Shown here: positions 1 through 5,138 of the stretch, one piece after another
Layout of the letters: each line of letters opens with the position of its first letter
Numbering within the stretch: position 1 is the stretch's first letter
Assembly (NCBI GenBank): GCA_034437035.1
Contig: DAOTUI010000094.1
Span: 1-5,180, forward strand
DNA: 5,180 nucleotides
Reading direction: 5' to 3'
From: CAKZQX01 sp034437035
GTDB taxonomy: Bacteria > Chloroflexota > Chloroflexia > Chloroflexales > Chloroflexaceae
Position numbers and translations under genes: made by a program
The notes under the pieces: model-generated
Database searches by the model: none
Told to the model about the DNA's origin: nothing
Seen by the model: only the letters and a program-made list of their open reading frames with translations

Positions 1-885
1 CTAACGTTCATCCGGGTCGATCCCCAGTTCGCGCAACCGGGCGGCGAGACGTTCACGCTGGCGGCGCTCCTCAGCGGCCTGCTGTTCGGCCTGGGACACA
101 CGCTGCTCGGCCTGCGAGACGCGCTGCTCGGCCTGTTCGCGGGCGGTGCGCTCCTGAGATGCGCGCTGTTCGGCCTGTTCGCGGGCAGTGCGCTCTTCGC
201 CGGCCTGCTGCTCGGCCCGGGCTGAACGTTCGGCTCCGGTTGGGATGAGGGTGCCATCCTGCGCACACCAGCGCAGCCAGGTGGCTTCCTTGCCCTCAAA
301 CTGCCCCTGCCATACCCGCAACCCAAGCCCGGCATCTGTCAGCCAACCGGTATCCGTATCCAGCGGAGCATATTTGTTGCCGCGCAATTCAAACATTTGT
401 AGTATGGTATCGCCCAGATGGCCGCCCGGATCAAAAATAACATAGTAGGGGATACGCATCCGGGCATACATCCGGCGTTTATAGTCGGCCTCACGCCCCT
501 TACGGTTGGACACAATCTCAATCGCAACGTCCGGTGGCTTGCCGAATGTCCAGATAAAATAGGAGCGATGGCGCTTCTCCCACCACGCATCGGGAGCCTC
601 GACATCCAGACTGAGAAAGGCATCCGGTACCAGGGCCGGCTCATAAATCGAGTAGAACACCCCGACATTGGCATCGACCAGGAACTTGCCGGTTTCCGGT
701 GGACCGGACCAGGAACTGTAGAGCGGCTCGACCAGCAGGCGCTGGTTCTTCGCGGAGAAGAAATTGTCCACAGGCGTCTCGTCCTCAGTCACCAGATGCT
801 CAATATCCGGCCACTGCTCCGGCGACAGCGCCGGCAGTTCGTCCTCAGTTTCGGTTACTGGTTGGTCTTGAATAGAACTCATCAT
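1..885 (-). CDS. Uma2 family (DUF820) PD-(D/E)XK nuclease-fold protein with coiled-coil tail
   Basis: Complete 294-aa protein. It starts at a double ATG (883-885, 880-882) and ends at the TAG in the first three bases of the window. The Uma2 core spans roughly residues 45-210. It includes LVEPLYSSW (51-59), the LVPDAFLSLDV strand (85-95), PPDVAIEIVS (117-126, with candidate metal ligands D119 and E123) and a basic helix READYKRRMYARMRIPYYVIFDP (131-153) that would carry the catalytic Lys/Arg. This is the usual order in the restriction-endonuclease-like Uma2 family. Residues 218-286 form a highly charged coiled coil of repeated ERTAREQAEQR and QRVSQAE heptads, ending in LAARLRELGIDPDER. Tails of this kind are common in Chloroflexota Uma2 proteins and suggest oligomerisation. 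The cellular role of the family is not established; nuclease activity is inferred from the fold. No clear Shine-Dalgarno sequence precedes the start. The gene diverges from brnT, and a second copy of its 3' end lies at 5139-5180. Confidence 0.9.
   Translation of the reverse strand: MMSSIQDQPVTETEDELPALSPEQWPDIEHLVTEDETPVDNFFSAKNQRLLVEPLYSSWSGPPETGKFLVDANVGVFYSIYEPALVPDAFLSLDVEAPDAWWEKRHRSYFIWTFGKPPDVAIEIVSNRKGREADYKRRMYARMRIPYYVIFDPGGHLGDTILQMFELRGNKYAPLDTDTGWLTDAGLGLRVWQGQFEGKEATWLRWCAQDGTLIPTGAERSARAEQQAGEERTAREQAEQRASQERTAREQAEQRVSQAEQRVSQAEQQAAEERRQRERLAARLRELGIDPDER
81..219 (-). repeat. Heptad-coding DNA repeats in the Uma2 coiled-coil region
   Basis: The plus-strand word GCTG(T/C)TCGGCC(T/C)G recurs at 81, 102, 123, 165 and 207, with spacings of 21, 21, 42 and 42 bp. 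The longer word CGGCCTGTTCGCGGGC occurs at 129 and again at 171. A 21-bp period equals one 7-residue heptad, so repeat-unit gain or loss keeps both the reading frame and the coiled-coil register. This looks like slippage-driven lengthening or shortening of the tail. Confidence 0.85.
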
Positions 886-965
886 TTCAGTTTACACGCC
901 TTACGCGGTGCAGTCCATTCCGGCCTGGTGTCAGGACCAAACGCCGGTTTCGCCTGCGGCAGCGT

Positions 966-1036
966 GGTACTTTTTTATCTTTTTGGAAAAAAGTGGTTCT
1001 CCGAACCACTTTTTTCCAAAAAGGATGTCCGGTACC
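966..1036. repeat. Symmetric 71-bp inverted-repeat element (perfect 21-bp stem, 3-nt loop)
   Basis: Arms 979-999 and 1003-1023 are perfect reverse complements of 21 bp separated by TCC. They are built from CTTTTTGG, AAAAAAG and TGGTTC blocks. An outer GGTAC (966-970) and GTACC (1032-1036) pair is centred on the same base (1001) and separated from the inner stem by 8 unpaired bases on each side. The element lies in the divergent spacer between uma2 and brnT, upstream of both starts, so it cannot be the terminator of either. It could be a small non-autonomous mobile element (MITE-like), a structured site, or the terminator of something lost. No target-site duplication is evident. Confidence 0.8.
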
Positions 1037-1113
1037 GTCCTGTCGGAGGTGGATTTTCCTTTCGGAGGAGTGATTGCGTAAATCGTGTTACTTTGCAAAA
1101 TTGCCGGCACTAC

Positions 1114-1141
1114 AGTGATATGGTATGGTATTATTATCACT
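1114..1141. promoter_or_regulatory. Candidate brnT-antitoxin operator (inverted repeat)
   Basis: AGTGATA (1114-1120) and TATCACT (1135-1141) are perfect 7-bp inverted arms. Including flanking bases, 8 of 10 positions match. Arm centres are 21 bp apart, about two helical turns, as expected for a dimeric or tetrameric ribbon-helix-helix repressor. The spacer holds the only good -10-like hexamer near the gene (TATTAT, 1129-1134), though no convincing -35 sits at the right distance. BrnA antitoxins are known to autorepress brnTA, so this position just before the brnT ribosome-binding site is logical. Binding is inferred, not shown. Confidence 0.45.
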
Positions 1142-1148
1142 ACATGCC

Positions 1149-1154
1149 GAGGGA
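1149..1154 (+). promoter_or_regulatory. brnT ribosome-binding site (decides start)
   Basis: GAGGGA stands 9 nt (counted from GAGG) before the ATG at 1162 and selects that start. An in-frame ATG at 1144 would add MPREDH but lies upstream of this site and has no Shine-Dalgarno of its own. The family's usual N-terminus (short, then F-E-W) also fits the 1162 start. Confidence 0.7.
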
Positions 1155-1161
1155 AGATCAT

Positions 1162-1437
1162 ATGAGCTTTCGATTTGAGTGGAACGAAGACAAGTCGAAA
1201 CGAAATCTGGCAAAACACGGCGTCAGCTTTGACGAGGCGTCAACCATTTTTGGAGATCCTTTGTCTCTGACCATTTACGATGACGCACACTCAACCGATG
1301 AAGATCGCTACATTGACATCGGACGTTCTACCAGTGACCGTATTCTTGTCGTGGTTTATACAGAACGCAGTGAGCATATACGGATTATAAGCGCCCGTGT
1401 AGCAACCTCTCGCGAAAGGAGACAGTATGAACAATAA
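1162..1437 (+). CDS. brnT: BrnT family type II toxin (ribonuclease)
   Basis: A 91-aa protein, the typical length for BrnT (PF04365). The family signature runs throughout: FEWNEDKSKRNLAKHGVSFDEA (5-26), the FGDPLSL turn (30-36), DEDRYIDIGRS (46-56), RILVVVYTER (60-69) and the C-terminal IRIISARVATSRERRQYE (73-90). Characterised BrnT toxins have a RelE-like fold, cleave RNA and block translation; they are held inactive by the BrnA antitoxin encoded immediately downstream. The open frame extends upstream to 418 but is only the antisense of uma2, so the start is placed at 1162 by the ribosome-binding site and the family alignment. The stop overlaps the antitoxin start by 11 nt, implying translational coupling. 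The module is visibly AT-richer than its surroundings (1261-1320 has 27 of 60 G+C; 4261-4320 in asnB has 39 of 60), consistent with separate acquisition. Confidence 0.93.
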   Translation: MSFRFEWNEDKSKRNLAKHGVSFDEASTIFGDPLSLTIYDDAHSTDEDRYIDIGRSTSDRILVVVYTERSEHIRIISARVATSRERRQYEQ

Positions 1438-1714
1438 CACAACGAATACACACGATGATGATACCATGCTTCCAGAGTATGATTTCTCAAAAGGTGTGCG
1501 TGGCAAGCATTATCATGCCTATCGCCAGGGTTACACCGTTGTTGTACATAAGCCGGATGGGACGACAGAGGAGCGCGATTTCACATTGCCGCCCGGCGTT
1601 ATCGCCCTTGACCCCGATGTCCAGGCCTATTTCTCTGACTCAGAGTCGGTCAACCGGGCATTACGAGGTCTCATAAATCTTATCCCGTCATCCGATACAA
1701 AATCATCATCATAG
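1427..1714 (+). CDS. BrnA-like antitoxin (EYDFSKGVRGK family) of BrnT
   Basis: A 95-aa protein overlapping the brnT stop by 11 nt. It has a good ribosome-binding site, AAAGGAG at 1415-1421, 5 nt before the ATG. It begins with an acidic Asn/Asp-rich stretch, then PEYDFSKGVRGKHYHAYRQGYTVVV (16-40), a 20-residue insert with PDGTTEERDF, and ends with a strand-helix unit, VIALDPDVQAYFSDSESVNRALRGLI (58-83). The LDPDV...F...S.VN.ALR pattern resembles the DNA-binding C-terminal part of BrnA-type ribbon-helix-helix antitoxins. The N-terminal EYDFSKGVRGK block is that of a widespread small-protein family of cyanobacteria and Chloroflexota. Toxin-first gene order is normal for BrnTA. By position it should bind BrnT and repress the operon; the assignment rests on context more than on close similarity to the Brucella protein. 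A shortened paralogue is encoded at 1898-2134 on the opposite strand. Confidence 0.82.
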   Translation: MNNNTTNTHDDDTMLPEYDFSKGVRGKHYHAYRQGYTVVVHKPDGTTEERDFTLPPGVIALDPDVQAYFSDSESVNRALRGLINLIPSSDTKSSS

Positions 1715-1746
1715 GCGCAACATAGGGTATCTAACCTGACATTGCG

Positions 1747-1835
1747 CTGATCAGAAGTCCCGGCTTCAGCCGGATCAGGCGTTCTCGGCAGTATGCCGCT
1801 ACCCCGGCAGGCATCCACCGGCTAAAGCCGGGACT
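1747..1835. repeat. REP-like hairpin cluster between convergent genes; possible bidirectional terminator
   Basis: AGTCCCGGCTTCAGCCGG (1756-1773) and CCGGCTAAAGCCGGGACT (1818-1835) are inverted copies matching at 17 of 18 bases. Each half is itself a hairpin (CCGGCT/AGCCGG with a 2-nt loop). A third hairpin, CGGCA-GTA-TGCCG (1786-1798), lies between them, and CTGATC/GATCAG (1747-1752, 1773-1778) frames the first. There is no T-run, so this is not a classic intrinsic terminator. Its place between the antitoxin stop at 1714 and the convergent stop at 1898 is typical of REP/BIME elements, which often end transcripts from both sides. Confidence 0.8.
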
Positions 1836-1897
1836 CCCGAATGTTATATCCGGACTATTTCCTCAATCTTCATCAACGTTAGTACGTAACAATGCTT

Positions 1898-2134
1898 CTA
1901 TGCCGCCTGCTCAATGGCCTTTTTGCCTGCTTCCATTAACAACCGTAAGGCCGCGTTCACAGCCGCTTCCGTTGGAAAGGCAGCCGCTACATCAGGCTCC
2001 AGGCGTACCAGATTAGTACCGGTAGGATACCGGTGAACATACTTTCCACGCACTCCGCCCTGGAGTTGTGTCAGATCATACTCATCGCGCAGATCATCAT
2101 CGTCAACCGAATTAGTAGGGTTAGTAATACTCAT
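1898..2134 (-). CDS. Orphan BrnA-like antitoxin paralogue, no adjacent toxin
   Basis: A 78-aa protein matching the antitoxin at 1427-1714 block by block: acidic DDDD (11-14) versus DDD; DEYDL (17-21) versus PEYDF; GVRGK (27-31) versus GVRGK; LEPDVAAAF (45-53) versus LDPDVQAYF; and VNAALRLL (59-66) versus VNRALRGL. It lacks the 20-residue PDGTTEERDF insert and has three extra residues before GVRGK. The C-terminal MEAGKKAIEQAA is a charged helix. No toxin-like frame is adjacent on its strand: downstream is the hairpin cluster, upstream is the permease gene. It could be a solitary antitoxin that neutralises or regulates the neighbouring BrnT, a remnant of a second TA pair, or a family member with an unrelated role. 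The start at 2134 has only a weak GATGAAA leader and lies in the 50-bp repeat shared with the permease gene. It is 136 nt downstream of the permease stop and could be the last gene of that transcript. Confidence 0.8.
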   Translation of the reverse strand: MSITNPTNSVDDDDLRDEYDLTQLQGGVRGKYVHRYPTGTNLVRLEPDVAAAFPTEAAVNAALRLLMEAGKKAIEQAA

Positions 2135-2173
2135 TTTTCATCGTTTACACGTCGCACGTTTGAACGTGCTAAC
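2124..2173 (-). repeat. Start-codon-spanning direct repeat, copy A
   Basis: This segment matches 3145-3194 at 42 of 50 ungapped positions. It contains the start and first codons (MSIT) of the orphan antitoxin gene plus 39 bp of its leader. Confidence 0.85.
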
Positions 2174-2263
2174 GTTTGAACGTGCTAACGTTTGAACGCA
2201 CCAACCTTCTAACCTGTGAACCTGCAAACCTGCAACCTTACTAACCTGCAACCTGCAACCGTG
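2156..2263. repeat. Tandem AACGT-type low-complexity repeats
   Basis: ACGTTTGAACGTGCTA occurs exactly at 2156-2171 and 2172-2187. A third copy at 2188-2203 has 3 changes (ends CACCA). The tract then decays into AACCTGCAA-type units (AACCTGTG, AACCTGCAA, AACCTTACT, AACCTGCAACC) up to about 2263. It fills the 136-nt gap between the permease stop (2271) and the orphan antitoxin start (2134). Each 16-mer holds an imperfect ACGTT-TG-AACGT palindrome. No gene or clear promoter is visible within it. Confidence 0.85.
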
Positions 2264-2270
2264 CCAACGC

Positions 2271-3155
2271 TCACACCACATCCGCAAAGGTCTTCTCCAT
2301 CCGGCGGAAGTAGAACATACCGCTGATCAGCAACCCGAACGCAGCCAGGGCCGAGACAAACACCATCGGACCGGGGCGAGTTTCCACGCCCAGCAAGGCC
2401 CAGCGGAAGCCCTCAACCACACCAACCATCGGGTTCAGGCCGTAGATCGCCCGCAGGACCGGGTTTTCGATCAGACTGCTGGGATAGGCGATGGGTGTGG
2501 CAAACAGCCAGAACTGGGTCAGGAACGGAATAATATAGCGCACATCACGGAACTGCACATTCATCGCCGAGAGCCACAACCCCACACCGAGCGATGTCAC
2601 CAGCGCCAGCAGCAGAAAGAAGGGCAACCAGACTACATTGGCCGTGGGCATAATCCCAAAGAAGAGCATCATCCCCAGCAGCACCACAAACGCCAGGAAG
2701 AAGTCCACCACCCCCGACAGGGTCGAGGCAATCGGCACCACCAGCCGGGGAAAGTAGACCTTCTTGATCATATTGGCGCTCCCCACCAGGCTGTTGGAAG
2801 CCTGCCCCAGCGCATTGGCAAAGAAGGTCCAGGGCACCAGCGCGGTGTAGCTAAAGATCGGGTAGGGCACATCATCGGAGGGCACCCCGGCCAGACGGCC
2901 AAAGAAGAGACTAAAGACCACCATCGTAAAGAAGGGCTGAATAATCGCCCAGGTCGCCCCCAGCACCGTCTGCTTATAGCGTACCTTGATATCACGCCAG
3001 GTCAGGAAGAAGAGCAGTTCACGGTACTCCCAGAGTTCCCGCAACTTCAGCGACACCCAGCCCTTTGATGGCTCAATGCGGGTATGGACTAAGGGCGTGC
3101 CGGCGGCCTCGCCGGGAGTTAGTTGTTGATCAGGGCTGGTTTCGGTAATGCTCAT
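2271..3155 (-). CDS. ABC-2 type polysaccharide/O-antigen export permease (Wzm/TagG family)
   Basis: A 294-aa integral membrane protein of family-typical length. After a variable N-terminus (1-35) comes the cytoplasmic amphipathic segment LRELWEYRELLFFLTWRDIKVRYKQTVLGATWAIIQP (38-74), then about six membrane spans (near 66-86, 100-120, 139-165, 175-199, 208-222 and 263-285). Conserved family pieces are the loop NMIKKVYFPRLVVP (128-141), MNVQFRDVRYIIPFLTQ (198-214) and LNPMVGVVEGFRWALLG (240-256). Proteins of this kind pair with a Wzt/TagH ATPase to export lipid-linked glycans or teichoic-acid-like polymers across the cytoplasmic membrane. The start at 3155 follows a weak GAAG leader and is 34 nt after the asnB stop, so co-transcription with asnB is likely. 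The ATPase normally encoded next to it is absent from the window: the next gene downstream is an antitoxin paralogue. Confidence 0.93.
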   Translation of the reverse strand: MSITETSPDQQLTPGEAAGTPLVHTRIEPSKGWVSLKLRELWEYRELLFFLTWRDIKVRYKQTVLGATWAIIQPFFTMVVFSLFFGRLAGVPSDDVPYPIFSYTALVPWTFFANALGQASNSLVGSANMIKKVYFPRLVVPIASTLSGVVDFFLAFVVLLGMMLFFGIMPTANVVWLPFFLLLALVTSLGVGLWLSAMNVQFRDVRYIIPFLTQFWLFATPIAYPSSLIENPVLRAIYGLNPMVGVVEGFRWALLGVETRPGPMVFVSALAAFGLLISGMFYFRRMEKTFADVV

Positions 3156-3194
3156 TTTTCTTCGTTGGGACGTTGCACGTTCTAACGTGCTAAC
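3145..3194 (-). repeat. Start-codon-spanning direct repeat, copy B
   Basis: Partner of 2124-2173 (42 of 50 identical). It carries the permease start, its first residues MSIT, the whole 34-nt gap to asnB and the asnB TAG (read from CTAAC at 3190-3194). Confidence 0.85.
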
Positions 3195-5100
3195 TTGTTA
3201 AAGCCCAGCGCTCTAATACGTTCAGTGCCCAGGGGCGGGACCAGTGGATTTTACCGGCCTCAAATACCCGCGACACCTGCGCCACCCGCTCAGTCCGTAG
3301 TAACCCCTGGAGTGCCGCGGACGGCGCATGCCCGTTGCGGCGCAACGGCCCCCGCAACCAGACATCGAACGGGAAGGTAAAACCGCGCTTGTCCCGCCGG
3401 TCACGCACGAGCGGCGGCAACAGATCGGCAACGGCTCGGGTCAGGAGCGGTTTGGGGCCATGTCCATTGGCCTGCTTCATCGCAGGCGGCAGGCGCAATA
3501 CGGCCTCAACCAGGCGATGATCCAGCAGCGGCACCCGCACCTCCAACGAGTGGGCCATACTCATCACATCGGTGTCACGCAGCAACTGGTGCAGCGTATA
3601 GTTCCGCAACTCGGCCCGACTGACCCAGTTAAACAGAGACCCGTTGGCACATTGACCCGTTGACGTGCTTGAAGCAATCTGCTCAATGGCATCGAACCGC
3701 TGCACGGCTTCCTGCCAGGCGTCGGTGGTGACAAGGGATTGCACTTCGCCGGGAGAGAAGAGGCCGCGACAGGCAAGGTAAGCGCCGGCGGGCGAGGCCG
3801 GACGGCTCAGGGCAGCGGACACTTTACTCCAGCGCTTATGCATCCCCGGCATTCCCAGCGCCAGACGCACGGCCGGCGCAGCGGAAGGTATACTCTGGAC
3901 GCGCTGGAGCATCTGCAACAGACGCGGTAACGTCTCAAACGTATTGGGATAGCCCCCAAAGAGTTCATCGCCCCCCAACCCGGAGAGTGCCACCGTCAAC
4001 CCGGCCTCCCGCGCCGTCTGCGAAACAAAGTAGCTATTGACCCCATCGATCGTTGGCTGGTCCATCGCCTGGAGAATGGCGTCCAGATTATTCTGCACAT
4101 CCTGCGCCGTAATCACCCGGGCGTAGTGTTCGGTTCCGGCGGCTTGCGCCACGGCCTGAGCATAGGGAGCCTCGCTATATTCGGCTTCCGCAAAGACCAT
4201 GGAGCAGGTGCGAATGGGATTGGAACTGTTGGATACCGCGCGCATCAGGGCCACAACCGTACTGGAGTCCAGGCCACCGCTCAGAAATGCCCCCAGCGGC
4301 ACATCGCTGACCAGGCGTATCCGTACAGCGTCTTCCAGCAGTGCGCGAACCTCTTCCACCGCCTCGGCAGGATTGGCATGCTCCTGGGTATCAACCGGTA
4401 GATCCCAGTAGCGCCGGACAATCGGGTTGAGTGGCTGTTCATCCAGTGTCAGACTGATACTACACCCTGGCTCCAGCGTACGCACGCCTCGGTAGATCGT
4501 CAGCGGGCCGGGCACCGCGCCAAGCAGCAGATAGGCCACCAGTGCGGCGGGATCGAGTTCGTGGCTGATCAGACCGGAGGCGATCAGCGCTTTCAACTCA
4601 GAGGCAAAGACCACCCCCTCAGCGGTCTGCACATAGTAGAGCGGCTTGATTCCCAGCCGATCCCGCGCCAGAAAAACATTCGCTCGTTGAAACGTTTCAA
4701 CGTTGAGAATCGCAAAGGCAAACATGCCGCGCAGATGATCGAGAACCGCCGCGCCCCAGGCCTGATAGCCATACAGCAGAACCTCGGTATCGCTGGTTGA
4801 GCGAAAGCGGTAGCCCTGGTCGGTCAAGGTGCCGCGCAGTGCGTCGGCGTTATAAACCTCGCCATTATAGGTAATCCAGATGCTCCCATCGGCTGATTCC
4901 ATCGGCATATGGCCGGAGGGCGAGAGATCGCGGATGGCAAGACGACAGTTTACCAGACCCACCCGCTCATCGGGCGATAGATACAACCCGGAGTCATCGG
5001 GACCACGATGAGCCATCGCATCGCACATTGCCTGCAGGCGGTGCTGCATATCGGGTAGAGATCGATTAGGATTCAGGATAATACCGGCAATTCCACACAT
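3190..5100 (-). CDS. asnB: Glutamine-hydrolysing asparagine synthase
   Basis: A 636-aa, full-length class-II amidotransferase. The start is fixed by the mature N-terminal nucleophile C2 in MCGIAGI. Glutaminase domain, residues 2 to about 200: HRGPDD (31-36), CRLAI with R53, YNGEVYN with N79, SDTE with D104, and ARDRLGIKPLYY (145-156). Synthetase domain from about 245: PP-loop SGGLDSS (274-280), MDQPTIDG (346-353), SGLGGDELFGGY (373-384), then RDTDVMSMAHSLEVRVPLLDHRLVE and the C-terminal KRGFTFPFDVWL. It transfers ammonia from glutamine to an ATP-activated carboxylate, classically aspartate; homologues in polysaccharide loci may instead amidate uronic or amino sugars. The permease directly downstream (34 nt) favours a surface-glycan role, but the sequence alone does not decide the acceptor. 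Odd point: residues 132-142 (LNVETFQRANV) sit where the family usually has a shorter W/Y-D loop, and are encoded by an AACGTT-type palindrome. No clear Shine-Dalgarno sequence precedes the start. Confidence 0.95.
   Translation of the reverse strand: MCGIAGIILNPNRSLPDMQHRLQAMCDAMAHRGPDDSGLYLSPDERVGLVNCRLAIRDLSPSGHMPMESADGSIWITYNGEVYNADALRGTLTDQGYRFRSTSDTEVLLYGYQAWGAAVLDHLRGMFAFAILNVETFQRANVFLARDRLGIKPLYYVQTAEGVVFASELKALIASGLISHELDPAALVAYLLLGAVPGPLTIYRGVRTLEPGCSISLTLDEQPLNPIVRRYWDLPVDTQEHANPAEAVEEVRALLEDAVRIRLVSDVPLGAFLSGGLDSSTVVALMRAVSNSSNPIRTCSMVFAEAEYSEAPYAQAVAQAAGTEHYARVITAQDVQNNLDAILQAMDQPTIDGVNSYFVSQTAREAGLTVALSGLGGDELFGGYPNTFETLPRLLQMLQRVQSIPSAAPAVRLALGMPGMHKRWSKVSAALSRPASPAGAYLACRGLFSPGEVQSLVTTDAWQEAVQRFDAIEQIASSTSTGQCANGSLFNWVSRAELRNYTLHQLLRDTDVMSMAHSLEVRVPLLDHRLVEAVLRLPPAMKQANGHGPKPLLTRAVADLLPPLVRDRRDKRGFTFPFDVWLRGPLRRNGHAPSAALQGLLRTERVAQVSRVFEAGKIHWSRPWALNVLERWALTS
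4685..4702. repeat. 18-bp perfect palindrome of the AACGTT family inside asnB
   Basis: CGTTGAAACGTTTCAACG is its own reverse complement. It matches the palindrome before asnB (5111-5128) at 14 of 18 positions. It encodes VETFQ and flanking partial codons (residues 133-139), in a loop about three residues longer than in E. coli AsnB as I recall it. Confidence 0.85.
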
Positions 5101-5110
5101 TGGTTTTTTG

Positions 5111-5128
5111 CGTTTGAACGTTCAAACG
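5111..5128. repeat. 18-bp perfect palindrome in the asnB leader
   Basis: CGTTTGAACGTTCAAACG is a perfect inverted repeat 10 bp upstream of the asnB start, in the 38-nt gap after the upstream Uma2 gene. It could be an operator, an RNA hairpin in the leader, or simply a member of the AACGTT word family. It is followed (5129-5144) by more words of the same type (GTAACGTTCTAAC). Confidence 0.75.
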
Positions 5129-5138
5129 TTGTAACGTT

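Noticed and set aside
1093..1134. A sigma-70 promoter for brnT (TTGCAA or TTGCCG with TATGGT/TATTAT)
   Set aside because: Hexamers that match well are at the wrong spacing (22 bp for TTGCCG-TATTAT), and those at 17 bp match poorly. Not strong enough to list as a promoter.
418..1161. Long plus-strand open frame running into brnT (would make a 339-aa protein)
   Set aside because: The first part is antisense to the well-supported uma2 gene and then crosses the hairpin spacer. A good ribosome-binding site and the BrnT family alignment place the true start at 1162.
931..1218. Minus-strand 95-aa frame whose FGKKWFGEPLFSKK resembles a plus-strand peptide from the same place
   Set aside because: The likeness arises only because the DNA there is a perfect palindrome read on both strands. 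It overlaps the brnT start and has no family features.
1627..1818. Minus-strand 63-aa frame between the convergent genes
   Set aside because: It is composed of the hairpin cluster and antisense of the antitoxin 3' end, with no recognisable domain.
2135..2270. Possible CRISPR-like array in the 16-bp tandem repeats
   Set aside because: Units are directly adjacent with no spacers, are too short, and decay into low-complexity sequence; no cas gene is near.
3328..3663. Several plus-strand frames of 60-111 aa within 3195-4800
   Set aside because: All are antisense to asnB, which has complete motifs along its length; high GC content produces such shadow frames.
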